Shown here: positions 22,709 through 33,495 of the stretch, one piece after another
How the letters are laid out: every line of letters begins with the position of its first letter
Numbering within the stretch: position 1 is the stretch's first letter
Assembly (NCBI GenBank): GCA_009733575.1
Contig: ML769550.1
Span: forward strand, 62,001 to 126,000
Length of the DNA stretch: 64,000 bases
Source: Gymnopus androsaceus JB14
Lineage: Eukaryota; Basidiomycota; Agaricomycetes; Agaricales; Omphalotaceae
Direction of reading: 5' to 3'
Program-made: the position numbers and the translations under genes
Notes under the pieces: generated by a model
What the model saw: only the letters and a program-made list of their open reading frames with translations
Told to the model about the DNA's origin: nothing
The model's database searches: none

Positions 22709-23620
22709 CCCACAAGAAGATCAGGGATGTCATTGAAGGACTTGGAGAAGGAAGTGATGAGTTGCGACATCTCACTGCATCTCTAGATCAGGTAACATCA
22801 GAAATCGGATCTGATCCTTTATCTGTTGCAGAAGCTATGCAACAACCTGACAGCTCCAAATGGTACAATGCCATGAAGGACAAAATCTCCAGACTCCAGG
22901 AGCGTGGAACCTATACAATTGTCACTCCACCTCCAGATGCAAACATTCTCACATCCAAATGGGTCTATCGGACCAAGAAGGATGAACAAGGTCACATTAC
23001 AGGATACCAAGCTTGCCTTGTTGTATGTGGATTTAGTCAGATCCCAGACATTGACTACTTCCCAGAAAAAACATTTGCATCTGTTGCGAAACTTGCATCA
23101 GCTCGTGCTATACTCAGCATTGGAGCTGAGAAGAGCATGATTATTCACCACATGGATGTGAAATCTGCTTACCTTTACAGGAAATCAGATGACAATGAAC
23201 ACATTTTTATGAAGGCACCTCCAGGCATTGATATAGGGGTAAAACCAGGTTAAACTTTATGGCTTAAACTTGCACTTTATGGACTTAAATCAATGATGGT
23301 ACATGCAATTCAGGGAAATCATGACCCAACTGGGGTTTAAACGGTCTGATTTTGATCATGCTGTTTTCTATTGCACTAATCCCTTCACCATCATTTTCAT
23401 ACATGTTGACAACATGATATTGGTTACCAAAACCCTGGCCATCATGGAGAAACTAAAGAAAGATATTGGGGCTATAATCAAAGTTGTTGATTCCAGAGAA
23501 ATCCATTGGCTACTTGGGATCGAGATACAAGATCTCTCCATCATAGGACAATTCATTTATCCCAGCAGTCATACATTGACACCATACTCTCTCACTATGG
23601 ATTCTTGGATATAAAGCCAC
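22705..23620 (+). pseudogene. Copia reverse transcriptase
   Basis: RVT_2-type reverse transcriptase. WYNAMKDKISRLQERGTY and ILTSKWVYRTKKDEQG are the usual start; HHMDVKSAYLY holds the first catalytic Asp. A frameshift occurs after KPG (about 23250), and the next block has LYGLK. The active-site motif, usually YVDDM, reads HVDNM at about 23404-23418, so the second aspartate is asparagine (23411-23413). The frame shifts again near 23600. Confidence 0.78.
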
Positions 23621-24364
23621 TCTCTATTCCCTTTGATCCCCACATCCACCTCACCAAAGACCAATCACCCAAAACAGTTGAGGATATTGCTTTTATGCAT
23701 GACAAACCCTACAGAGAGGCCCTTGGCACTCTCCAGTACTTATCCGTCACTACAAGACCTGACATCATGTATGCAGTCTCTATCCTTGCTTCGCTTTTCA
23801 CAAAACCCTGGCATCACTCATTGGAATGGTGTACACCATGTTTACGCCTATCTCAAATACACCTGAGACTTTTGGCTCAGTATGAGCAACAAGGAAACAG
23901 TCCAAGGCTACACGGATGCGGATGGTATGTCCCAAGAGGATTGACATGCTATTTCCGGGTACATTTTTATATTGAATGGCGGAGCAGTATCTTGGTTGTT
24001 GAAACAACAGGATACCATTTCTTTATCTACCACGGAAGCTGAGTATATCACTTTCACCCATGCAGCAAAGGAAGCGATCTGGCTCAGGAATCTTTTATCG
24101 GAAATCTTTGGTCCCATTACTCATGCAATTCTTATCATGTCAGACAATCAGTCTGCCATCGCATTGGCAAAGGATGATTGTTTTCATGCCTGGACCAAAC
24201 ACATTGATATCCGATACCACTTCATCTGCTATGTCATTGAGGAAGGTAAAATTTGTCTTACTTACTGCTCTACCAAAAACATGATGGCAGACATCTTCAC
24301 CAAAGCCTTACCTTCAATTAAAGCCAAACACTTTGTAGCATCCATGGGATTAGCAAAGGTTTGA
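23620..24364 (+). pseudogene. Copia connection and RNase H domains
   Basis: Continues with SYIDTILSHYGF and REALGTLQYLSVTTRPDIMY, the conserved link between RT and RNase H in copia, then a frameshift near 23820. RNase H reads AVSWLLKQQDTISLSTTEAEY, LIMSDNQSAIALA and HTKHIDIRYHF-like sequence, ending in FTKALPSIKAKHF. The reading frame of 23972-24364 is open to a stop just upstream of the polypurine tract. Confidence 0.8.
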
Positions 24365-24370
24365 AGGGGA

Positions 24371-24676
24371 TGTTGGAATATCAGATTTTGATGTACAAGC
24401 TGGATACAGCTATGTCATGATGTTATCATGTTATCATCATATTTACATCATATCTATGCTATATTTGCACCTTATATCACTTTTGCATCATAGGTGATAT
24501 CATTACTTCACATAGTATCCACTTACTATATTTGATAGCTATGACATATGCTTTCTAGGAGTATAAATACAGGTTGTAGATAGACATGTACTTTACCTGT
24601 TTGCCTTAGGATCTTTGTCCCAAGATCCATACAAGGTCAAACATTTTAATCATTTGTTATAAGGTGTATTCCTACA
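24371..24676 (+). repeat. Copia 3' LTR
   Basis: Starts TGTTGGAATATC directly after AAGGGGA (polypurine tract) and ends TTCCTACA; 306 bp. It contains a TATA-like GAGTATAAATACAGG (about 24559) as expected for an LTR promoter. The partner 5' LTR is not in the window. Confidence 0.7.
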
Positions 24677-24682
24677 GGGGAG

Positions 24683-25044
24683 TGTTGGATTACAAAGGTA
24701 AATATATCTTATCATACTATACATGGAATGCTTTCTCATAGTCTCCACTTTTTTGTATCAGCATCCCATGCACTCCACTGTTATCGTCTTGCAGACTCCA
24801 CTTAGTCTCTCGCTGTATCTACTTGCTCTCTCGTAGTACCCACTCTACTGTATAGACAGTAGCCACAAGTATTCATGCAGTAGCCACCTGCCCGATATAT
24901 TGTTTGTACATAGGACTGTATATAAGCCTAGGTACCATACCCTGTAATAACATTGTTGTCCCCCACCAATCTGTGTGATTGCTACTACTAAGTCCTGTGT
25001 GGACTTACTGCTGCTACTTCCTATTTAGGAATACAACTCTAATA
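24683..25044 (+). repeat. Second copia-type LTR
   Basis: Directly after the first LTR lies GGGGAG, resembling another polypurine tract, then TGTTGGATTACAAAGG. The segment ends near GAATACAACTCTAATA. It has an inner TATA-like GTATATAAGCC (about 24917). It is likely the 3' LTR of a different copia element, joined head-to-tail with the first. The right end is uncertain by several bases. Confidence 0.5.
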
Positions 25045-26188
25045 ACCTGAGGAGAAGATTGAAAGGTACTTAGCAGCTCAGGCTGCTGCAATCTGAATAG
25101 ATATGTTCTCAAATAGTTAATGTATGTAATTTATTGCACCAATATTGCACCTGCCAAGCCTCAAAGTTCCGGTATAGAAATTTTTTATTTTTTACTGATG
25201 TATATACTGTATACAGCAAGCATTAAAGCATCAAAACCACTTCAAGATGGGCCCACTCCCATCCAATTCCACTGACAATTGAGCAAGTTGTTATGTTTTT
25301 TTTATTTGGAGTGATTTTGTATGCACGCCAAGTTCAAGTTGACAATGCAATTACTTGGAAATATTGATTGAGGGATAGCACAATAACAGCTTACGGTTAC
25401 TATATTTTGAAAGATGACATTATATTCTCCAGCTCAACAAGTCCTAATTGAGCCCTACATTATTTCTGACTACTATTGATGCACTAGTAATGCAATCGGT
25501 ACTAGAAGTGCAATCCAACAACAAATCTCTTTATTCTGAATGCAGTTCTAGTCTGTTCTCTTTCAGACTTTTAATGTAAGCTCTTATACATGTATTCTAA
25601 AGGTCCGTCTATTCACATGGGTGAGATGAGAACAAGAAAATATCCATCATTTTTGCAAAGTTTGAAACTCTCTCTGTTTTGGGCTTTTTATGCCCAGTAG
25701 AGGGGATTTGTACTTTTGAGGCTTAGACAGAACACTTATATAGACTAATTAGGGTGCTCAAAATTTATCTGGCAGTTGTAATTGAAGTTGAATGCTCTCA
25801 AGCAAGGAAAGAGAGGTGGAAGTGCAACTTTGGGGATTGCCAATGCCTGCCAAAATGCGATTGCATTGTCCACCAAATTTTGACCTCTTCTCAGCTCAGT
25901 GCTGGCTGGACTCAATGTTCAGCCAAAATTGTCAAATTCAGGAATTACATACCTTAGGGTATGTACAGCCTAAGTTCAAAAATTGAAGCCCATTGGTTGA
26001 TATTTGCAAAAGTTTTACAATATGGACATTTGCGATTGCGCATTGGAGGAGTGCAGGCATGCCACATTGTTATCTTGTAGGCACTTCCCATTTATCTTTT
26101 GAGATGTATAACATCTTGAAAATGATTGGCTGGGGTCCATGTCTAAATGGAGATGTTTCCCCGAAAGGACATGGACTTGAAAAGCCAC
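25045..26188. other. Spacer without recognisable gene
   Basis: AT-rich sequence with short open frames only (the longest about 98 codons at 25993-26289, not like any family I know). No terminal repeats or zinc knuckles are visible. It probably consists of old transposon fragments. Confidence 0.4.
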
Positions 26189-27074
26189 TGATGCGACTGC
26201 CGTGCATATATGCATCAATGTATGTGTTGATATTGTCTTGGGTACCACTAAAAAGGTGCTTCACAGCAAGAGACAAGCAATGTCTATAACATATATATTA
26301 TCCAAGTGCTTTGCATCAAAATGGGAGTATAAATGGGCTTCGAGATTCAGCTTAGAGAGCCTAAGATCCCTTCATGGCGGTCAAAGTGTAACTTATTCAT
26401 GGGATCAAAACGAGACTTAGGGAGTCGAAACGGGGTGTCCTGAAGTTGTTTCAAGCCACGGAGATCCGACGGAAGTGCAGACAAGTCCGACAGAATGTTA
26501 GGAAGGCAAGGTGGATGTTAGTTTAACTGGAAAACAGAGGAACAAGTAGATCCAAGGCAGGGAAAGACTTTAGGTAAATGGAACCTTTTTACAGCCTTCA
26601 GGGCATCGGAAACAGAGCAAAAGGGACCCGAGGGATGAAATAGGGATGACTGCGGATAGGCAGGAAGGCTAGGAAGGATGGCAGAACAAGGATAGAGTTT
26701 TTGGTATAAGAAAGGGAGGAAAATGTCGAAATGGAGCAGGTTGCAGCACCCCCATTGCTACAAGCCTTGTTGTGATTTGTACTTATTGTTTGTGTGTTCA
26801 TTGTTGTATTGTACATTGCGTGTTAGCAATTTATCTGGCTTTTGTGGCAGTTGTTTGCAAGCAACTGGCCTTTTACTGTGTTCAGGCAATTGTGTGCAAG
26901 CAATTGGCCTTCTTGTGTTTTGGCATCAGTGTGTAAGCTGTTGGCCTTATTGTATCATGTGTTAGCGATTTTTCACTTGTACTATTGCGTGTTAGCAATA
27001 GTTTGTGTGTTTTGACTTGTCTCATAACAGTTTTATACTGTTTTACTACTTACTCTACCTACCCATACATTCCA
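26189..27074 (+). repeat. 5' LTR of the Gypsy derivative
   Basis: Starts TGATGCGACTGCC and ends CCATACATTCCA. It is nearly the same as 32157-33061, with scattered transitions and a short length difference near the start. It carries repeated GCAATTGGCC/GCAACTGGCC motifs around 26850-26915. Confidence 0.8.
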
Positions 27075-27573
27075 CAAGTGATGCACATGGACACAATGAT
27101 GATGCCAACTTCTAATGGCTGCAGATATCTAGTTCATGGAAGGTGTGCTTTAACTGCTGGGATGGAAGGGAAACCTTTGAAGAAAGAGACTGGAAGAACT
27201 ATTGGGCAGTGGTTATGGGAAGAAATAATTTGTATGTGGGGAAGCCTTTGTGAAATTGTCATGGACAATGGATCTGCTTTTCTGGCAGTACTAAGTTGGC
27301 TAAAAGAAAAGTATGGCATTAACCATATTAGGATTTCTCCTTATAATTCACAAGCAAATGGTTTAGTAGAGAGAGCCCATTATGATGTGAGGGCAAGTTT
27401 AATTAAAGCAGTTGATGGGGAAGTGAGCAAGTGGTTCTATGCATTCCCTTTAGTGAAGTGGGCGGACAGGTGTACCATCAGAAAGAGGTTGGGTTGCTCA
27501 CCATATTTTGCAGTCACAGGAGCACATCCAGTGTTACCTTTTGATATTATTGAAGCAACATGGTTAGTGATGA
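27075..27573 (+). pseudogene. Gypsy integrase core, 5' part
   Basis: Starts directly after the LTR: HMDTMMMPTSNGCRYLVHGR holds the first catalytic Asp, EIVMDNGSAFLAVLSWLKEK the second, and SPYNSQANGLVERAHYDV the catalytic Glu, so the D,D,E triad is intact. It continues with KWADRCTIRKRLGCSPYF and ends in DIIEATWLV, where a large insert begins. The missing N-terminal zinc-binding domain makes it incomplete. Confidence 0.8.
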
Positions 27574-29370
27574 TACGCCGATTTTTTGGCTAAGGCTAGA
27601 ACTGCGCAGAACCAATAATCCTAGGTTCTATTAGTAACAAAACACGGTCAATAAGAGAACTACAGTGAGCCCGAGCCGATAGTTAAAATCTACCAAGGAC
27701 CTATTCTACCCAAGAGGTTGCAGAGTAACGGTATGCGCAATGGTACCATACTTAACTTTGTGAATGCGCCTCGATCAAAGTCCTATGCGTGGTATGGTGT
27801 AGCGAGGCAAGCTTGTTGGATAACAAGTTGCTGACTGAGGCAGATAAACGAGCCCACATACCAGTTATACTAGGCTAGGTCATCGAAGGATATACCCAAG
27901 GGATCGAAGTCTTAACGAGGCATTGCTTCCGCAATCAGCTCACCGAGGAGTCTAAACGACACTCAAGTTTATTAAATGAAGCAAGGTGGACCGAGATGAG
28001 GAAGTACCCTAACGGGTGCCCTCAAAGTTGACGCTCGCTGGAAAGCGCCCAGGCAGATAGCCGCGGCAGTCCAACACAGCCACATGACCCACTTGCTGTA
28101 GCTACTTCTAGAGCACGGAAGGACCAAGGAGTATTTCTATCCGAGCCTCAGCGTTTTACCGAGATCCATATGCTACCAGGCATCTAGACTCAAGACCGTG
28201 CGGAACTAGGGATAATAACCAGTCTCCCATTGGCAAGGAAAAACATAGAAATACTTCCGAGGGCTGTTCTGCTAAAGAAACTGGCGAGCCTTGCAAAAAG
28301 GCAAATGACTCGAGTCGATTCGGACCAAAATCCCAAAAGTCGACCCAATCGAGGAAGACAAACAAACGAGGCAGGAAAACGTCGAGGCAAAACCATAGTA
28401 TACACGCATATATGGACATTATTTATCTTTTTCTATTTTACTTACTCTGTTTCATCCTATCTCGCTCAGTTTCTCTATTTTCTCTCATTTTCCTATTTTC
28501 ATATATCTCGCTCAGTATATAAGGGTAGCTATTCTATCTCGGAATGACAAGTTAGACTTGATACCTGGAACACAGTTCTATCTTAGGACCTGTAGTGATT
28601 CGTACACGCTCAGACGCGTCTGCATCGTCCTCTACAACCTTTGAAACGGGTGGCCTTGTAACCTTGATAATACTGAGGCTGTTCATTCTACTTCCCGGCT
28701 ATTAAGTCGAGCATTCCTGGTTTTCATCTCGAAGAGAGGTCACATCAGTCTTAGGACCGCAGGTGGAGCCTAACGTGCACACCTCGACGAAGCCCGTTGT
28801 TGATTAGGAAAGGTCTTGGACCCAAGTGTCAGCTTGGTCTAGTTTTAGGGAGGAAGCTTCTCGGAGTGTTACCTAGCTTTACCAACAGATTCTACCCCTT
28901 GCCCGCTCTTCGCTGAGTGTGTTAAAAACGCCTACTCGAGTGACTTGCGCGGCAGTCGTATAAGCTTGTTAGGTAACTCGCGGGAATCCCTGAGAGTTGG
29001 AGTATCATTGCGCAGTGCACGTAAAGGCTCCTGAGATACGCAAAGTCGTTTGTTGAGTCGGCGTACTTGACTCGTGCTTTGGTGTTTCACCTGCGGATAC
29101 GCAAAGTCGTTTGTTGAGTCAGCGTACTTGACCTGTGCTTTGGTGTTTGCTTTCCCCTCGATTAGTTCAGCGCGTCGTCGTACGTTAGTTGGCTTTTCAA
29201 AACCTCCCTCCAAATATAAAACCTTGTTCATTGCGCACTATCTGTGTCAACTGTCAAGTGCTTTTCTCTTCGAATCAATTAGTAGTCGAGGGAACCTTTG
29301 ACAACCTCCTTCCTCGCATTAAATTAAACCTTTTGGATTATATCTGATTGGGGTGATTGTTGTTTGGTTG
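27574..29370. mobile_element. 1.8-kb insert in the integrase, probable solo LTR
   Basis: Separates ATWLV from the following TTEELIGLRALPLAKHSKH block. It begins near TGATGATACGCCGATT, has a promoter-like CAGTATATAAGGG (about 28513) and no open frame of note. The flanks GGTTA (left) and GGTTG (right) may be an imperfect 5-bp duplication. It holds a tandem duplication of about 60 bp (29033-29092 and 29093-29152, with ATACGCAAAGTCGTTTGTTG). Ends are approximate. Confidence 0.5.
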
Positions 29371-29384
29371 GTTTTCATACCCAG

Positions 29385-29988
29385 CACAAATCTAACTCAT
29401 CAGTGAAATGGCCTAATAGATTGGTGACCACTGAGGAACTGATTGGCTTAAGGGCTTTGCCCTTGGCTAAGCATTCCAAACATGTTGTGGAATTAAGGGA
29501 AAGGGTTTCCAAAGAAAAGAGAGAAAGAGTTTTGAAGTTTGAGAGGGAGCATCTTGCTACAATTAAAGACTTTGATTTTAAAGCTGGTGACTTAGTGATG
29601 GTTAGAAATACCAGATTTGAGAAATCAGTTGGATGGCAAAGCTAAACCTCGATATTTGGGACCAATGATAGTTATCAGAAGGACCAAAGGAGGAAGTTAC
29701 ATAGTTGCAGAAATGAATGGAGCAGTTTTCCAGAACAAAGTTGGTGCATTCAGAGTAATCCCATACTTTGCAAGGAAAAGTATTCCTTTGCCAGATAATA
29801 TCTCAGAGCTTATAGATATGACTGAAGAGGGACTGCTTAAAGTAGAAAGTGGTGTAGAAGATGAAGAAGTCAATGTGGCACAAGGTGCAGACTTAAAGCA
29901 GGCTGATTTGACAAGTCCCATACCTGATGACAAGTCAGTATATAATGACCAAGGGTGGAAAGGACTTAAGAAAATTGTTTATGAGTAG
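29385..29988 (+). pseudogene. Gypsy integrase C-terminus and tail
   Basis: Continuation of the split integrase. TTEELIGLRALPLAKHSKHV and [18 protein letters not shown] are the conserved part after the core; a one-base frame change near 29620 then leads to [20 protein letters not shown] and RVIPYFARK, the usual C-terminal beta-barrel. The tail is acidic and ends with a stop at 29988. Confidence 0.78.
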
Positions 29989-30266
29989 GAGTCCCACCAA
30001 AGAACTAAGTGCTAAAAGTGTTGGAAGGACTTTTGCACAAGTGTGAGTGGCGAGACACACTCAAAATAATGTCAACAACTTGGCAAAATAGTTGTTTGAA
30101 GAAAAGTCAAGTATATTGCGCATATATGCATATAAAAGATTGAAGGAGAGTGTAAGAAGATAAATAAAGTGGTTTTGTGCAGTCAAGTAGAGTATATGTA
30201 GTTAAATAAACTGGTACCAAGTAAAGACAGTGTCAGTGATGAACTACAAATTTTTGTACGCAGAAT

Positions 30267-31830
30267 CTAGTCAGTAGAAATGGAGAAGGACTTGGTGTGG
30301 AGTTTCTCCATGACTGAACGGAGTTCAGCCTGACACTCTTTGATGTTGCGAAGGAGGACTCCAAGTTTGAAGGTTTTAGCACTGAGATGGCCTTGGATGT
30401 CTTCAGCCCGAATGGAGAGTGCCATTTGAGTATTGGTGGAAGTGGTAGCATTGTTGCTGGTACAGTAGCTGTATGCATCAAGTTTAGCATTTTTGATGAC
30501 AGCACTGGCAGCTAAAGATGGAGTTAAGTTAGTACAAGTGTTAGAAGTTGCCAGGAGGCACACCTGCGACGTGTTCAGCACTGTAACGGTGACACCAGTC
30601 AAATGTAACACATGCTGACTTGTCCAGAAAATTGTGTGCATGATGGTTAATTTTGCGGTACTCACAGAATGCATCAGAAGTCTTGACTTTTTGGACAGCT
30701 TTGATATATGCAGATGAGTCAGTGGACATGCAAGGGATGTCACTGAAGGAGAGATATCTCACCTGTGGACGATTGGAGTTGTCATGTTCCTCAAAAAGTA
30801 ATAAGTACCATATGAGGTGATAGTTCAAATAATTGAACTTGCCTTGGTATTCAACTTAACAGGAGCTTTGAGCATGGAGTTTTGACAAGCATTGGTCTTG
30901 GAAGCCTAAGAGGAGCATTGATCTGTTAGATCAATGATGGACTATGAGATGCTCGGGGATGAAAATAAATTACAGGACTCACCAAATTCATGGTGTTGGC
31001 AATTGCAGCCAAGTCCTGCAGAAAGGCAAAGTGAATGGAAGTTGTGGGAATGATAAAGATGATGCTTACGGGATCAATGGTTGCATTGACGGGGTCAAGG
31101 GGACCCGCCATGATAGCATCGTCGTCATCCAAAATAATAAGGTTAGGTGACGGGACATGGCTAGCTTGAGCAAAAGGACTTGTCTCAAGAGGTTCATTGT
31201 TGTCCAAGTAGGCTTTAGCAACAGTAGCAGTCGATTTGGGACATTTGGAATTGGCTTTAGGAGCTGGTCCATTGCTCTTGCACTGTTAGGTTAATTGAGA
31301 AGTTATAGATGACAGTTTTTATGATGAGATAAAGTACCTTGGAGGGAGCATTGACAGTGTTGCCTTGAACAGACTTCATGTTGTTGTCAACAATCATCTG
31401 ATGTTCAATGGCAGTGGCCTGTGGGTTTAATTTACCCTGACAACATTCATGAAGGACATAGGTGACAGCAATAAGTGGTGCAAAGAGTGTTGGAGTAAAT
31501 CCGAGCTTTTCCGAGCAAGTTTAGACCTCAATAAGGGCCTCAATGCAAGTGTTGTTGTTGGCTACCCAAGTGGGGCTGGTCTTAACGATTTCAATCTACA
31601 AATGAGTTACAATCAGTATAGGGGTCGAGATAGACAGTTACAATGTACCCCAATTTCCATACAAGACTGCAAGTTGTCCTTGTAAGTTGACTGGGAAATT
31701 GCGAGAGAGTCTGCAAGGGCAGTATAGATCAATTGAAAATGGTTGAATTGCCTCTTCATTTGATGGTTAGTCATGTTGTCAATGGGAATCATGGCTGGGG
31801 CCATTGAGGACAAGTACAATCAAAGTGGGA
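30267..31830 (-). pseudogene. Antisense spliced gene inside the Gypsy derivative
   Basis: On the strand opposite to pol, between its end and the 3' LTR, a chain of exons with GT-AG junctions can be read: MTNHQMKRQFNHFQL..., then IEIVKTSPTWVANNN, a block ending VLHECCQGKLNP, NNEPLETSPFAQASH with an acidic run LDDDDAI, a small exon DLAAIANTMN, then VRYLSFSDIPCMSTDSSAYI, FDWCHRYSAEHVAG, and a last exon ending LHTKSFSISTD. At least one in-frame TAA (about 31526) breaks it. I do not recognise the family; an internal low-hydrophobicity, Ser/Asn-rich composition with few cysteines is all that can be said. It may be a gene captured by the retroelement or an extra ORF belonging to it. Confidence 0.45.
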
Positions 31831-32156
31831 GCAAAAAAGATCAAAGTGGTGGTGACAGACAAGTTGGACCTGGTATTTTATCATGGTTGGCAGCCAGGGT
31901 TGCTGCAAGACTTGAAGGGAAAAGATTTAGCCAAAAGATGGCAATGGTTGAAGCAAGAGGTGCAGCCGGAAGTGAAAAATGGAAATTTTGCTAGTTTGAA
32001 ACATCAAGTACAATTTCCCATGTGAAATGTCTTGAAGGTACTCGGGGAACGGACTTAGAGTCCATTTGAAACCAGATCAAGAAAGCACATGTTGGGACCT
32101 GCATGAATTTTATCCAAACTCAACTGGGACAGTTGATATTCAAGTGTGGGGGAGAT

Positions 32157-33061
32157 GATGTGACTGCCATGCATATAAAATGCATATAGTGCATATATGT
32201 GTCATTATATGCATCAATATTGTCTTGGGTACTGCTAAAAAGGTGCTTCACAGCAAGAGACAAGCAATGTCTATAACATATATATTATCCAAGTGCTTTG
32301 CATCGAAATGGGAGTATAAACGGGCTTCAAGATTTGGCTTAGAGAGCCTAAGATCCCTTCACGGTGGTCAAAGTGTAACTTATTGATGGGATCAAAACGA
32401 GACTTAGGGAGTCGAAACAGGGTGTCCTGGAGTTGTTTCAAGCCACGGAGATCCGACGGAAGTGCAGATGAGTCCGACAGAACATTAGGAAGGCAGGGTG
32501 AATGTTAGTTTAGCCGGAAAACAGAGAAACAAGTAGATCTGAGGCAGGGAAAGACTTTAGGTAAATGGAACCTTTTTACAGCCTTCAGGGCATCGGAAAC
32601 AGAGTGAAAGGGACCTGAGGGATGAAACAGGGATGAATGTGGATAGGCAGGAAGGCTAGGAAGGATGGCAGGACAAGGACGGAGTTTTTGGTATAAGAAA
32701 GGGAGGAAAATGTCGAAATGGAGCAGGTTGCAGCACCCCCATTGCTACAAGCCTTGTTGTGATTTGTACTTATTGTTTGTGTGTTCATTGCTGTATTGTA
32801 CATCACATGTTAGCAATTTATCTGGCTTTTGTGGCAGTTGTTTGCAAGCAACTGGCCTTTTATTGTGTTCAGGCAATTGTGTGCAAGCAATTGGCCTTCT
32901 TGTGTTTTGGCATCAGTTCGTAAGCTATTGGCCTTATTGTATTGTGTGTTAGCGATTTTTCACTTGTACTATTGCATGTTAGCAATAGTTTGTGTGTTTT
33001 GACTTGTCTCATAACAGTTTTATACTGTTTTACTACTTACTCTACCTACCCATACATTCCA
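32157..33061 (+). repeat. 3' LTR of the Gypsy derivative
   Basis: Starts TGATGTGACTGCC right after the polypurine tract GTGTGGGGGAGA and ends CCATACATTCCA; partner of 26189-27074. The region after it (33062-33326) has no gene. Confidence 0.8.
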
Positions 33062-33495
33062 CTGTCTAAACAGCCCCCGAACTTTGTGTTTTGGGTTGGT
33101 TTTGTTTTCATTTCCATCCCACTTTGCATCATCATGCACTCAGCTAAATGGGCACAAGCGCGGAACTTGAAAACATAGGCCAAACTTGAATAGTGGGACT
33201 GTTTCTGCATGTACCATCAAATGCTCTCGTGAATGTATTCTAAGGTATGTCTAATAAACTCTCCCCTTTTCCTTTTTCCCTCTCTTTTTTCAAACTTGAA
33301 AAACTTGAAAAACTCATCATCTCAACTAGGGATCTCCACTGTACAAATTACAATATCATACGGTATACTGTAGCACACAGCCTGTAACCGTACAATGGAC
33401 CAAAAAAGGTGATACGGTATGGGTACGGGTATTTATACGGGTACGGTACGGGTAGTACAGCCATATAGTAAAGAAAAAATATAAATAATTTACTG

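Larger units (their letters stand above)
20024..24676 (+). mobile_element. Ty1/copia retrotransposon, 5'-truncated and decayed
   Basis: Plus-strand order gag, protease, integrase, reverse transcriptase, RNase H is that of copia. The 5' LTR and the start of gag are missing: the DIRS right repeat ends where the gag fragment begins. A 587-bp insert splits the zinc knuckle, about 500 bp of integrase are inverted, and several stops and frameshifts are present. A 3' LTR follows the polypurine tract AAGGGGA. Confidence 0.82.
26189..33061 (+). mobile_element. LTR-flanked Gypsy derivative, integrase only
   Basis: Two direct LTRs (26189-27074 and 32157-33061) enclose only the distal part of a Gypsy pol gene: integrase core and C-terminal tail. 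Gag, protease, reverse transcriptase and RNase H are absent, and the integrase begins within about 10 bp of the 5' LTR. A 1.8-kb insert splits the integrase, and an antisense spliced gene lies between pol and the 3' LTR. The outer flanks (GCCAC and CTGTC) do not match, so this may be a product of recombination between elements. Confidence 0.75.

Noticed and set aside
31804..32025. Plus-strand open frame before the 3' LTR as a gene
   Set aside because: It looks protein-like but lies opposite the possible start of the antisense gene and has no recognisable domain; left undecided rather than annotated.
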